Below the pieces are notes generated by a model. That model did no database searches, was not told the DNA's origin, and was given only the letters and a program-made list of their open reading frames with translations. DNA of 64,000 nucleotides from Ryuthela nishihirai (Eukaryota; Arthropoda; Arachnida; Araneae; Heptathelidae). The translations under genes and the position numbers were made by a program. This document shows positions 22,946-34,669 of this stretch, piece after piece (the stretch's first letter is position 1; each line of letters starts with the position of its first letter). The stretch covers positions 16,658,001 through 16,722,000 of the forward strand of contig JAWZYU010000001.1 of NCBI GenBank assembly GCA_038380435.1, in the 5' to 3' direction.

Positions 22946-23946
22946 GAATTGACCAATATCAAGTCTCTGCAAGGTTTCGTCCCTAATTGCTTGTAAGAAG
23001 CAAATAATCGTTTTCCGAATGCTTCAGACGAATCGCTCCATTTTTGCTTCTGCGCAGTAAAAAGTGACGCCACTCGTCTACTTCAGTGTAGCATGACTTC
23101 TGTCATTGGAAAGTTTTCCGAAAAGATTTGTAGGAATGTCTGATTCTTTAATAGCGCAACGTACCGTTTAGAGAAAGCAATCCATTCTACGGCATAAAAA
23201 GGTCTGACTTAAGTTTCTCTCCAAAACCTCAGATAATCATATCAAAAGTCTGCTCCCAATCAAGTTTCTTGCTTACAAGTACTGACTGCTCCTTTGGCAT
23301 CGTTCTTCGCATTATGGCTCTCTCTATCTCGAAGCCCACAGTTCACTGAACGCACAGATTTATACACTGAGGCCAGTGTAAAAGCGCCTGGGGCCTAGAT
23401 TACATCCCCAGGAGTAGCGGGCTGCCATCATCTAAGCCTCCCCTCCCCCTCACTCCTTGTACGGAGGGTCGACACAAATGACTCTCCTCTAGTGTATACA
23501 GAGTTGCCTTTGTGGACGCTGCTGTTTTAAAGACTTGGCTTCGTCTTTGGTCCTCTGATGATGATTGAATTCCCATCTGAAAGCTTGACCCCACTCACAA
23601 TGCTCTTGTAAGCTTTCTTTGCTTTTCCTCCCAAACAAGAGGGAAAAAACACACCACTTCGCATTTCGCCTCGGCCGATCTTTATGTTTTTTTTTATCCT
23701 TCTTTCTGCTTTTCTTTTCTCTTTGTTATTGATTTAAGCAGTTTCTCTTTAGGGAGAAAGTTTTTGGCTTCCTCGCGAAGTGGCCGGAGCCTTATGTGTA
23801 ACAATTAGTGAAACACCCTGAAAGAGGAGGTTGAAGACACCAACTACAGAAGAGGAACGATTTGTTTTTTCAAATAGCTTTTGCAAGGGGGCAATCAAGA
23901 AGCAATTCTTTTATTATGTCAGCGCAAAAATAATTTTTGGATCGCA
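22946..23946. other. No recognisable feature
   Basis: Less AT-rich, apparently unique sequence. Short open frames on the minus strand (22888-23073, 23400-23594) have no recognised homology. Confidence 0.5.
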
Positions 23947-23953
23947 TTCAAGA

Positions 23954-24404
23954 TAGTTGGGTTGGGTTTTTTTACCTCTGAACGGCACTTTTTTGCACAC
24001 CATGGGCTAAATGGCCAGGGTTGGGTTGGGTTACCTCTGAGCGGCACTTTTTTGCACACCATGGGCTAAATGGCCAGGTCACATGGACCCCGAAGGCTCA
24101 GAGAAGGTTGGGGGAGGGGACCCACTGGAACAGCTGTTGGGAGACAGATGGTAGCCTCCCGTCAAGGCCATCCAGCGTGTTCTTTAACGTGCACAGGGTA
24201 TGACTCTCCCACACACGGGGCCACGGCTTAACGTCCCATCCGACGGACGGCGGCCTTTCCAAGCCCATCGGTGTCCCCTACTAACCAAGGGTAAGGTGTG
24301 GAGTTTTGCGGAAATAAGTCTCAACGCTGATCCAGCTGGGACTCGAACCTGGAAACTGCAGATTAGGAGCCTGGCGCATTACCGACTGAGCCACCCCCGC
24401 CCCG
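23954..24404 (-). mobile_element. SINE1 copy with re-copied 3' end
   Basis: A full SINE1 (24021-24404) plus a second copy of just its last ~66 bp (23954-24020), same orientation, in family order full then partial. The TSD TTCAAGA (23947-23953 and 24405-24411) encloses both, so the combination appears to have inserted as one unit. Confidence 0.9.
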
Positions 24405-24647
24405 TTCAAGAGATACTTTTACATTTGTAAATAATGCTTTCAGATCATATGACACAATGGGCTAAATATAAGGTATTATCAAACAGATGTTTCAACTTAA
24501 TATGCAGCTTTTAAAAATAATCTTGTACGCAAACCAAAATTTCTTGACAGTATCTGGCCACAGCTAATGAAATTATGAAATTTCTTGTCTAATTCCAGAG
24601 GGAAAGCCGTTCTTATAGTTCCAGAATTTTTTATCCCGTATAATTAT

Positions 24648-25030
24648 AGGTTGGGATGTTTTATCTCTGAGCAGCACTTTTTTTGCACACAATGGGCAAA
24701 ATGCCCATGTGACAAGGACCCCGAGTGCTCAGAGAAGATTTGGAGAAGAGAACCCACTGGATAGCTATTAGAAAACAGATGTTAGCCTCCCGTCAAGGCT
24801 ATTCGGCGTGTTCTTTAACGAACATAGGGTATGACCCATGGGTCCAAGTCTTAATGCCCCATCCGACGGACGGAAGTCTTTCCAATCCCGTCGGTGTCCC
24901 CTACTGACCGAGATCAGGGAGGGGAATTTTGTGGAGACAAATCTCAACCCTGGCCCAGCTGGGACTCGAACCTTGGAACTACAGATTATGAACCTACAGA
25001 TTATATTACCATACCCCTGAGCCTCTTCCA
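24648..25030 (-). mobile_element. Old SINE1 copy
   Basis: Collinear over the full family length but with many substitutions and small indels; the B box GGGACTCGAACC is still visible. The head has an internal duplication of CTACAGATTA. Confidence 0.87.
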
Positions 25031-26169
25031 TGTAAAATTAATGACAGGAAGTAGACCCGTTTTATGTATATACACTCCTTTATTATATTTGTGGTCATAA
25101 CCGAAGCATAACTGAAGCTTTGACTTGCATTCCACCAAGACAAATTCTGTGTCATTGTGTTAGCTCTAACTGAGGCAGTGATTCAGTCTTAGTAGGGAAT
25201 GTATTTGTAGCGAAGGCTTGCAAAATTAGGAGTGGATTCTTCTATATATTGCAATCAAAAAATATTCCTGGGCTTTTTAAGACGATTTTTATGTTTTACT
25301 TAACATCGACGTGTCAGCTACGGGTTGTCTTTTCAACTGATTTTAGAGGCGTCCATCTAGTTCTGAAATATAATTTCAACCGTTGTCCAATTCATCTGTT
25401 CATTGAACATTCCCCACAAGATAATCCTGTAAGAAATGTTTTTAAGGGTTTAGATTTTGGTGAATATGATCACCAAAACAATCCATATCTAAACATTCCT
25501 GGAGTTCGATTTGAAACAATGCGATTGTAAAAGTACTTGCTGAGGACATCCAAAACCTCATTTCCTGGTTAGACAGGGATGATAAGTCCGCAAAAAAAAA
25601 GCTTTCGAAATAAATGGATTTTAAAATTTGAGAACATAGGAAAAATATGTTTTTCTTATTTTTTGTTGTTGTTGTTTTTGTTATCTTTCAGTTTCAGTAG
25701 CAATCTAAGCAGACGTTTATAGAGGCTTAGAGATTTTTCTTTGTAATAAAGTAGAAACTAAGAAATCAGCTGGGTTAAAAAATGTTACTCTTATGAATTT
25801 ATCGGGTTTACCTTGTATGGACACAATATGTTGTGAGCAGTAGGGATAGTACAATTCCCCAGGATTATATATTCTGTTATAATAAAATCTGTTCAGTAGA
25901 TCATTTGCTTTTTGTGAAATGTATGAATTTTAAACTTAAATGATTTGGATAAGGAGGATACCCACTGAACAGCTGCCATTGAACAGACAATTTCTTCGTC
26001 AAAATCTTCTGCCATGTGTAAGGTTCCCAAAGTCTGACTCTCCTGTGCAAGAGCCGTATTTAAAAACAACTTCCAATTTTCTCCGAAATCATCAGTCCAT
26101 TTATTTAATTTAATTTAATATGTTTTCTTTTAAATAATAAGAATATATAGGATAAATGAAATCGGAAGT
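25031..26169. other. Mostly featureless; possible very old SINE1 relic
   Basis: At about 25950-26100, TACCCACTGAACAGCTG and GACTCTCCTGTGCAAGAGCC resemble a highly decayed minus-strand SINE1. The rest is AT-rich with nothing recognised; an open frame at 25249-25530 has no homology I know. Confidence 0.4.
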
Positions 26170-26179
26170 TCAAATATTA

Positions 26180-26558
26180 CTTGGGGCGGGGGTGGCTCAG
26201 TAGGTAGCGCGCCAGACTCGTAATCTGTAGTTCCCAGGTTCGAGTCCCAGCTGGGTCAGCGTTGAGATTTATCTCCGCAAAATTTCCCCGCCCTGCCCAC
26301 GGTCAGTAGGGAACACCCATAGGGGACACCCCGTCCGTCGGATGGGACGTTAAGCCGTGGCCCCGTGTGCGGGAGAGCCATACCCTGTGCACGTTAAAGA
26401 ACACGCTGGATGGCCTTGACGAGAGGCTACCATCTGTCTCCCAACAGCTTCCAGTGGGTCCCCTCCCCAACCTTCTCTGAGCCTTCGGGGTCCATGTGAC
26501 CTGGCCATTTATCCCATGGTGTGCAAAAAAGTGCCGCTCAGAGGTAAAACAACCCAAC
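26180..26558 (+). mobile_element. SINE1 copy with small internal deletions
   Basis: Head to CAACCCAAC tail is present, with a rearranged stretch after CAGTAGGGAACACC and short losses near 26325 and 26450. TSD TCAAATATTA at 26170-26179 and 26559-26568. Confidence 0.94.
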
Positions 26559-26568
26559 TCAAATATTA

Positions 26569-27654
26569 TTTTTTATTTCAAGATTTAGGAGCTGTTCATG
26601 AATTACCATACGTAACGCTGTTTTAGCAGAATTTTAACCTTATCCCTATGCGGATCCTATTTCCAACTTTAACCTGTGTAACATAATGCTTTTCTTTTGG
26701 CACAAATCTCCAGTAACTTTTAAAAGGTAATTTTTAATCAGCACAGTGAGTTTTGTAGTGGTGGCGATAAACGTATAAAAGTAACTGATTTTGTTTTGTC
26801 ATCAGAGGGCGTAAAAATAATGTCTGACGACAGAAATAAGTTAGTATTACCTAACGCTACCCCATGTAATAAAACACAACAGAATCAATAATGCCCCTTC
26901 CACACTCAAAGCGTAGTGATTATTTACGGACGTTCCTTATAACTCATACGAAATACTAGATTTCATTAACGCAAAAAAATGAAGGCACAGGCATTTTCAA
27001 AACGAATTTATGCTATTTTAAACCAACATAAAGTTGAAACACATGTTTAATTAGTAAGCCTTACCATAATGGTGGGCGAACTTTTTATTTCTGTGCCAGT
27101 AGCAATGTGTTGAATAATAAATTAAATAAAATAATAAAAAGAAAAAATATGCTGTGTTTTTATTATTCGAGTCACGCGAAGGATATAAAGATTTAAATTT
27201 AATGCAGACCACGTGTGTATTAATGAGCAAAATTTAAAGGCAAAGAGTTAGGTTTTTACTGCATTCACAAATACTTCGCAGACAGTATTAAACTTATTGC
27301 AATGCGCATTTGGCCTCTAGGTTTGCCCATCGCTGCCTTAGAATATTGCAATTAGTTAGTCCACTACCTACAGTCTTACGTAAAAAAAACTGCAGCACTG
27401 CTCTTAACGTGGTGAACTGGTGGCATCAAAGACTCTTTGCGGTAAAATTACAGTATATCTGTATATATTACAGTAGAATAGTCCACTGTTTCTTGCACAT
27501 TATTCGATCCACGATTCCTTTTAGATATTTTATTTGACACTGAAGTTTGAATACTGTAAAAGCTTTTTTGATGGCTGCTTTTTGATATTCAACAATTGTT
27601 AGACACAGTAATGAAAAGTTTCCCTTGTGAAAAGTTTCCCTCTCAAGAGTTCGC
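26569..27654. other. No recognisable feature
   Basis: AT-rich sequence; nothing recognised. Confidence 0.5.
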
Positions 27655-28315
27655 TCGGTCGGTAGCACTTTAGTCTTGTAATTTGAGATTCCAGGTTCGA
27701 GTCCCATATTTGAAAGTTATCTCCGTTAAACTTTCCACCAACTCTCAGTCAAAAAGGAGATAGGGATTAGGTTGGGTTGGGTTGTTTTACCTCTGAGCGG
27801 CACTTTTTTGCACACCATGGGCTAAATGGCCAGGTCACAAGGACCCCGATGGCTCAGAGAAGGTTGTGGGAGGGGACCCACTGGAATAGCTGTTGGGAGA
27901 CAGATGGTAGCTTCCCTTCAAGGTCATCCAGCCTGTTCTTTAACATGCACAGGGTATGGCTCTCCCACACATGGTGCCACGGCTTAACGTCCCATAAGAC
28001 GGACGGCGGCATTTCCAAGCCCAACGGTGTCCACTACTGACCGTGGACAGGGAGGGGAATTTTGCGCAGATAAATCTCAACGCTGACCCAGCTTGAACCT
28101 TAGAACTACCTTTACGAGCCTAGCGCTACCGACTGAGCTACTCCCACCCTAGATAGGGATTATGAAAGACCGCAGTCTGTCGGACCTTCAACCGTGTTCA
28201 CAGTAAAGAACACACTATATGGTCTTGACGGAAGGCTTTCATCTGTCTCCTAGTATCTGTCCGGTGAGTTCCTTTCCCCAGCATTCTCTGAACCCTTGGG
28301 AACCTTGTGACTAAT
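27655..28315 (+). mobile_element. Old SINE1 copy, host of a younger one
   Basis: Left half 27655-27757 (CGGTCGGTAGCACTTTAG, B-box GGTTCGAGTCCC) and right half 28163-28315 (GTTCACAGTAAAGAACACAC, TCTTGACGGAAGGC, CATTCTCTGAACCC) are two parts of one diverged SINE1 split by the insertion at 27770-28150. Confidence 0.85.
27770..28150 (-). mobile_element. SINE1 copy nested in an older SINE1
   Basis: Full-length, opposite in orientation to its host. TSD AGATAGGGATTA at 27758-27769 and 28151-28162, within the host's GGGGACACCGATGGG region. Moderately diverged in the head. Confidence 0.93.
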
Positions 28316-28889
28316 GGGTGCCCAACTCGGAATTTCCCACAGCGAATTATACCATGTTTTCAGATCTCGGCTTCGAGGAGCACATGGTAAAATAGATCTT
28401 CCTCCAATTCATGCATGTAACACATAATAATTCATTCATACAAGTAAAAGTACGCTCATACCCTTAACATTTTATGAGGATAAAAGTCCATTTCTTATCA
28501 TCGATTTCTGAAAACGTTGTTTAATATATCAGGATGGAAATAATTTCGGGGAAACTTAGTTTAATCGAAAGACTACAAATATATCGCCTATGAAGTCCGA
28601 AAAAGTACAAAACTCAAACCAAACTAACGGGTATTATAAAATCAGTGCTTTTCTAATTTTCTTTTCTCTTCAGTCAGTATAAAAAACACATTTTTAACAA
28701 GAGTTTTAAGGAAAATAAATGACAATTATATCATCTTGTAAATAATAATTATAATATATAATTATATAAATTAAAGTAACTTAAAAAAATTAGTTGAACA
28801 GAGAAATCGTGCTGGAGAAACTGAACTACTTTGGTTTCATATACCAATATAAATTTCATATCGTTACCTTAATCTTAGTCCCATATTAT
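28316..28889. other. No recognisable feature
   Basis: AT-rich sequence; nothing recognised. Confidence 0.5.
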
Positions 28890-28900
28890 TATGGAAAGAG

Positions 28901-29292
28901 TTGGGTTGTTGGGTTGTTTTACATCTGAGCGGCACTTTTTTGCACACCATGGGCTAAATGGCCAGGTCACATGGACCCCGAAGGCTCAGAGAAGGTTGGG
29001 AGAGGGGACCCACTGGAACAGCTGTTGGGAGACAGATGGTAGCCTCCCGTCAAGGCCATCCAGCGTGTTCTTTAACGTGCACAGGGAATGGCTCTCCCGC
29101 ACACGGGTCCACGGATTAACGTCCCATCCGACGGACGGCGGCCTTTCCAAGCCCATCGGTGTCCCCTACTGACCGTGGGCAAGGCGGGGAATTTTGTGGA
29201 GATAAATCTCAACGCTGACCCAGCTGGGACTCGAACCTGGGAACTACAGATTACGAGCCTGGCGCGCTACCGACTGAGCCACCCCCGCCCCG
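28901..29292 (-). mobile_element. SINE1 full-length copy
   Basis: Complete element. TSD TATGGAAAGAG at 28890-28900 and 29293-29303. Confidence 0.95.
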
Positions 29293-29303
29293 TATGGAAA
29301 GAG

Positions 29304-30774
29304 AACCCATATCTCCATAGACATATGGAACATGGACATGCCCTGCACACATTTTAAAGAAAGAGGAAAAATTGTCTTAACACGGTTGGGTAGAAATTCA
29401 CGACTTGCTGATAACATGTCGGGTGTTCTGATTGTGTCAAAGCGACTAATATATTTTCATGACGTCATAGGTCCATATCCAACTCAATATAATTTTTCTG
29501 CTGGTCTGCTTTTATCTACAGTCTGCGAACTATTACTGATGAGAGCACGCGCATTCCATTTCCATCCCTCCCCGTGCAATCTGCAGCTCCTGTCCGTTTT
29601 TATTTTCACTTTCGTCTGTTTCCTGCACTGTCGTGCACGTAGGTGTCACACGTAAACATTGTCGCATTCGGAAGGAAATAATTTCGTGTTTTGAATTCCG
29701 CGGAGCAAATAAGAAAGCGAAATGAATGCGCAAGAAATCAGTTTAAAGAAGTAATGAAGAAATGCCTTGGAAAGATACCCAAGCGCAAAAAAGCAATGGA
29801 AACGTGAATGAGTGTTGACGTCTCTAGACAAGAGACAAGCAGATGACAAGGATGCTTATTACGTAAAGAGGAGTTCTGTTGCAACTTCCTTTGAATTACT
29901 GCCCACTTCAATACACGTGAAGAATCGAGTGGAGCTCGACAATGCTGTTTTGAGCTTGGTGGAAACGGATAAAAAAAAGGAGACCTTCCTCTTGTAGAAA
30001 GCTGTAATTATAGTCTCGGACGCAAGCTGCTCGAGCAGGGCACGCGCTCTTCTCTCCCACATAAGGCTATGGCCGCAGAGAAAGAGGTTTCGGCTATTCA
30101 GCGTTATGAACTTTACCAAAGTTTCGGGCATTTTAAATCCAAGGCACAATCCAGATGATCTCAGAACAAACTGAAATTTTACATCTGAATACGTTCATGT
30201 GATTGCAATTCCGTATCCAGCAGTTTGTTGTGAGGCTGCCCTCAATGTTGGTAATGTTTTTTGTTCTAAGACGCCAGAATATCTTGTAATATTCGCAATG
30301 CTGAATAGCTTTCTGTGCGGCCGTAGTCTTATGTGGGAGAGGAGAGTGCATGCCTGTATCTTAAAACTTTCCGCTGCGCCTACGCCCGTCAGAGTTTGCC
30401 GTCGAGTTTGCTCATGCCCATTGTGATTTGTTTATTCTTTTTGGACATCATAAGATAATAATTGTTAGGCTTTTTTATAACTATTCACTTCGCTGAATTG
30501 CGCGTGGTCAGTCTTCCGGTTTCTCGTAAACAATGCAACGAAATCAGAAAATAATTCCTTTAATACGAAAAAAATTACTTTGTTTCGTGGTGATATAATT
30601 CCAGGATACGTGCATCGTTTTCTAATGCGCTCATTGCAGCAGCAATGCGTCATATGAAGCATCTTTTAGAAATGCTGTTTGGTGTTTAGACTCTTATATG
30701 AATCTGTGGAATATGTAGCGATGTTAGGAATGAAAAATTCTAAAGAGAAACCTGCAGTTTTAATTTTAAATGGG
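29304..30774. other. Unique-looking region with a fold-back
   Basis: Base composition is closer to balanced than the surroundings, with several short open frames on both strands and no recognised domain. The only structure I can support is the inverted repeat listed at 30030-30365. Confidence 0.45.
30030..30365. repeat. Imperfect inverted repeat, about 100-bp arms
   Basis: The left arm (about 30030-30130: CTCTCCCACATAAGGCTATG, GGCCGCAGAGAAAG, GGCTATTCAGCGTTATGAA) matches the reverse complement of the right arm (about 30262-30365), with roughly 80% identity by eye and an 8-bp indel. The spacer is about 130 bp. Origin unknown. Confidence 0.75.
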
Positions 30775-32312
30775 TATAACTGTTACCCCGTGTCGCTAAA
30801 AGGGGCGTAATTAATATCCGGTGTCATTAAAAGGAGTGTAACTGATACCTGGTGTCATTAAAAGGGTTCCATTTATGCTCATAAAAGGAGCATAAATAAT
30901 ACCCGGTGTCGTTAAAAGGAGCGTAACTGATTCCTGGTATTTAAAAAAAAAAAAGCCTAACTGATAACCATTTCGTTAAAAGGAGCATAAATAATACCCG
31001 GTGTCGTTAAAAGAGGGTAAATGATACCTGGTGTCGTTAAAAAGAGCGTAACTGATTCCTGGTATCTTTAAAAAAATAAAAACTAACTAATAACCACTGT
31101 TGTTAACAGGAGTGTAACTGATACCTGGTATTGTTAAAAGGATCTAAACTAATATCTGATATCATCAAAAGGAGTGTAAGTGATGCCTAGTATCTTTAAA
31201 AGAAACATAAGTGATACCTGGTGTCGTTAAAAGAAGCTTAACTGATACCCGGTGTCATTAAAAGAAGAATAACTGATTTCTGGTATCTTGAAGAAAAAGA
31301 AGCTTAACTAATAACTAATGTGGTTAAAAGGGCATAACGTATATCTGGTGTTGTTAAATAGAGTGTAACTGATACCCGGTGTTGTTAACAAGAGTGAAAC
31401 TCATACCTGATATCAGTAAAAGGAGTGTAACTGATACCTAGTTTCTCTAAAAAGAGTGTAAATGATACCTGGTGTTATTAAAAGGAGCATAAATGATATC
31501 CGATGTCATTAAAAGAAACCTAACTGATCCCGTCCTCATTAAAATGAGCGTAATTGATACTCGGTGTCGTTAAAAGAAGCATAACTCACACCTGGTGTCG
31601 TTAAAACGAGTGTAACTAATACCTGGTGTCGTTAAAACGAGTGTAACTAATACCTGGTGTCGTTAAAACGAGTGTAACTAATACCCGGTGTCGTTAAAAG
31701 GAGCATAACGTATGCCCGATGTCGTTAAAAGGAGTGTAACTAATACCCGGTGTCGTTAAAAGAAGCATAAATGATACCCGGTGGCGTTAAAAGGAGCGCA
31801 ACCGATTCCCGGAATCGTTAAAATGATCATAACTGATACTCATTGTCGTTAAAAGGAGCGCAACCGATTCCCGGAATCGTTAAAATGATCATAACTGATA
31901 CTCGTTGTCGTTAAAAGGAGCGCAACCGATTCCCGGAATCGTTAAAATGATCATAACTGATATGCGTTGTCGTTAAAAGAAGCGTAACCGATTCATGGAA
32001 TCGGTAAAATTATCATAATTGATACTCGTTGTCGTTAAAAGGAGCGTAACTGATTCCCGGAATCGTTAAAATGAGAATAACTGATACTCGTTGTTGTTAA
32101 AAGAAGCGTAACTGATTCATGGAATCGTTAAAATGATCATAATTGATACTGTTGTCGTTAAAAGGAGCGTAACTGATTCCCGGAATCGTTAAAATGAGCA
32201 TAACTGATACCCGGTGTCGTTAAGAGGAGTGTAACTGTTATCGATTATTATTAAAAGGGACATAAATAATAGTTGGTATTGTTAAAAGAGTGTAACTTAT
32301 ATCGGTACTTTA
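30775..32312 (+). repeat. 1.5-kb minisatellite, about 30-bp units
   Basis: Around 50 degenerate units of the form GGTGTCGTTAAAAGGAGCGT plus AACTGATACC. From about 31790 to 32210 units alternate between CGTTGTCGTTAAAAGGAGCG and CCCGGAATCGTTAAAATGAT types, giving a higher-order period of about 60 bp; three copies of a 31-bp unit at 31600-31690 are identical. The left part is more decayed. Confidence 0.95.
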
Positions 32313-33262
32313 TATTGTCACTTTTAGATCTTAGATCTCGAAAAGAGAACTTGACATTAGAAGAATGAGGAATGTACAATTAAGTCAAAGTGTAAAATTC
32401 AAGTGACTGGGAAAAAATGTTATTTGAGGAAACCAATAAATTTTGAATTATATTCAGTACAGTTTTGAACTAGGGGCACGACATGGGCAGCGCTTGGTAA
32501 CGACATAGTATTTCGACTCTTGTCTAAAATTGGACGCCGCCCTATCGCGTCTCAGCCCATTTCCCGCAATGATGCTATTCGTTTATGCATGAAGTACACT
32601 CTAGTTGTGCTGAAGAAACTAAAAAAGATGGCGTTTGAGTAATTTGTTAATGCTGAAACTCAAAATGGTCCTGATTGTCGTCGTCATCAGTTTCCGATTG
32701 CTTTCATCTCTAATGCAATCAAACAAGACTCTTCTTTAGATTTTCCATCTTCGTAGCACTAGTCGTAATGTATTCATCAGTCGCAGATGAAGATAACTGC
32801 GATCTTCTGCATCTTACGTATTTTCCGAATTCAACGAAAGGATTTATGTTCTATGGCTACTGAATCAACAGCAGTATATTTGCTGTGAAAATGGGCATTT
32901 TTACGAATTCGTTGGTTCATGATTCTATGCATATAGATAACTTTGCCTTTCCATTGGTCAACTACGCAGCAGTGGCTAACCCAAACCAAGCTAACGTTCC
33001 CATGATGGAGACCACGTGGCTACTTCCCATCTTGTCTTCTCGCCATTACATAAATGAGCAGCTGCGCAGTCGCTCTCGGGATCAGCGAAGCATTGAATCT
33101 CTTCGCTGCAGTTGCTGACAAACGCGGTTGTTACGGCAACACATTGCTTGCTATTCCTCAGCAAGCTGGTTGAGAATGTATTGCGTCTGGCACATTACAT
33201 TCTCAGACAACCTGCTGTAGTCAAATGAAAAAGAAATGAACAAACCAGTAACGAACAGAGTT
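32313..33262. other. Unique-looking region
   Basis: Less AT-rich than its neighbours. A 77-codon open frame at 32885-33118 has no recognised homology. A short hairpin lies at 33159-33217. Confidence 0.45.
33159..33217 (+). other. Short hairpin of pre-miRNA-like shape
   Basis: 22-nt arms at 33159-33180 and 33196-33217 pair at 18 positions plus one G-T wobble, with a 15-nt loop; the inner ten pairs (TGAGAATGTA with TACATTCTCA) are perfect. I do not recognise the arms as a known microRNA, and one such hairpin in 64 kb can occur by chance. Confidence 0.2.
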
Positions 33263-33274
33263 TTCCAGTTGTGG

Positions 33275-33648
33275 GTTGGGTTGTTTTACCTCTGAGCGGC
33301 ACTTTTTTGCACACCATGGGCTAAATGGCCAGGTCACATGGACACCGAAGGCTCAGTGAAGGTTGGGGGAGCTGTCACTGGAACAGCTGTTGGCCTCCCA
33401 GATGGTACCCTCCCGTCAAGGCCATCCAGCGTGTCAAGGCCTAACGTGCACAGGGTATGGCTCTCCCGCACACGGGGCCACGGCTTAACGTCCCATCCGA
33501 CGGACGGCGGCCCCCGGTGTGCCCTACTGACCGTGGGCAGGGTGGGGAATTTTGCGGAGATAAATCTCAACGCTGACCCAGCTGGGACTCGAACCTGGGA
33601 ACTACAGATTACGAGCCTGGCGCGCTACCGACTGAGCCACCCCCGCCC
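33275..33648 (-). mobile_element. SINE1 copy with scrambled middle
   Basis: Full-length ends, but the stretches near 33370, 33398 and 33435 carry short replacements (GTGTCAAGGCCTAACG instead of GTGTTCTTTAACG). Imperfect TSD TTCCAGTTGTGG / TTTCAGTTGTGG. Confidence 0.92.
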
Positions 33649-33961
33649 CACTTTCAGTTGTGGAGAAAGGTTTTTAAGATTGGAGAGTATTAAACAACTG
33701 CGCCAAGACCTAGCTTTGCATCGGAAGTAAGCTCAATCATAATCACACGCACATTATGCGCAATAAATACTATTTAGCGTAAGAAATAACTACAATACTT
33801 GTAATGGATATATTGGACAAAGGTAGGAGCAGTTCCAGAATATTTCTAAACGTTTATCGAATCTAAATTGTACAGCACGGAGTAAAATATGAAAGCAGTG
33901 ATAATAATTAATATTAGAGAAAAAATACAGAACTGCAAATGAAAAATATTATCCTTTATAG

Positions 33962-34178
33962 TAGGGGTTCTCAATGTAGGGTACGCGTACTCCTTGGGGG
34001 TACACGGTAAAAATTTTGGGGTACACCGTGAGTGCTCAAAAGTCGCTAGATCTAGTAACAAAGTAAAAATAACCATTATCATACTATAACTATAGTTTTA
34101 TCTATCTATATAAGGGGTACGCCAGTTACATGCACATTTCCAGGGGGTACGTGAAGCATAAAAGGTTGAGAACCACTG
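33962..34178. mobile_element. Short non-autonomous hAT element
   Basis: Ends are TAGGGGTTCTCAATG and the inverted GGTTGAGAACCACTG, with an 8-bp TSD CTTTATAG (33954-33961) / ATTTATAG (34179-34186). 217 bp, no coding. The interior (GGGGTACACCGTGAGTG, CTAGATCTAGTAACAAAG) is the reverse of elements at 45117 and 46790. Confidence 0.87.
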
Positions 34179-34299
34179 ATTTATAGTATAAAATACTAGT
34201 CAAACATTTATATTAAAAATAACAGTCATAAATGCTAATGTTAATAAAACAGTGACTTTACGTATTATGGATTAAGAGTGTGATATACCTCATAGATAG

Positions 34300-34665
34300 G
34301 CGAGTTTACAATCTGGCTCGTAATCTGAATCCAACTTTCAAGTACCAACTGTGCGAGCATTAAGATTCATCTTCATTAATCCTCCGACACTTTTCTCGAG
34401 GAAAAAGGGGACACCGATATGCTTGGGAAGGTCACCGTCCGACCAATGACATGTTAAGCAGTGGTCCCATGACTAGGAGAGAGCCATACTCTGTTCACGT
34501 TAAAGAATACCCTGGGTAGCTCTAACGAGAGGCTTCCATCTATCTAATAATAGCTGTAGGGTATATCTGCTTCTCCAATCTTCTCTGAGCCTTTCGAGTC
34601 CTTGCGACCTGGCAATTTAGCCCACTGTGTGCAAAAAAAGTGCTGATCAGAGGTAAAACAACCCA
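34300..34665 (+). mobile_element. Old SINE1 copy
   Basis: Strongly diverged but collinear: CTGGCTCGTAATCTGAA, GGGGACACCGATATGCTTG, GACATGTTAAGCAGTGG, CACGTTAAAGAATACCCTGG, CAATCTTCTCTGAGCC, and GTAAAACAACCCAACC at the end. Confidence 0.85.
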
Positions 34666-34669
34666 ACCT

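Noticed and set aside
27764..27784. Telomere-like repeats (GGGTT runs at SINE1 edges)
   Set aside because: They are the short CAACCC tail of SINE1 in reverse and only one to three units long; the arthropod telomere unit is TTAGG.
28891..29172. Recurrent ~87-codon open frame beginning M-G-C-F-T-S-E-R-H-F-F-A-H-H-G and a second frame beginning M-A-L-P-H-T-G, found at more than 20 places
   Set aside because: Both are translations of the antisense strand of SINE1. They recur because the SINE recurs, break wherever a copy has indels, and resemble no known protein. They would be false genes in an annotation.
30775..32312. CRISPR-like array
   Set aside because: Repeats are contiguous with no unique spacers, and the context is eukaryotic; it is a minisatellite.
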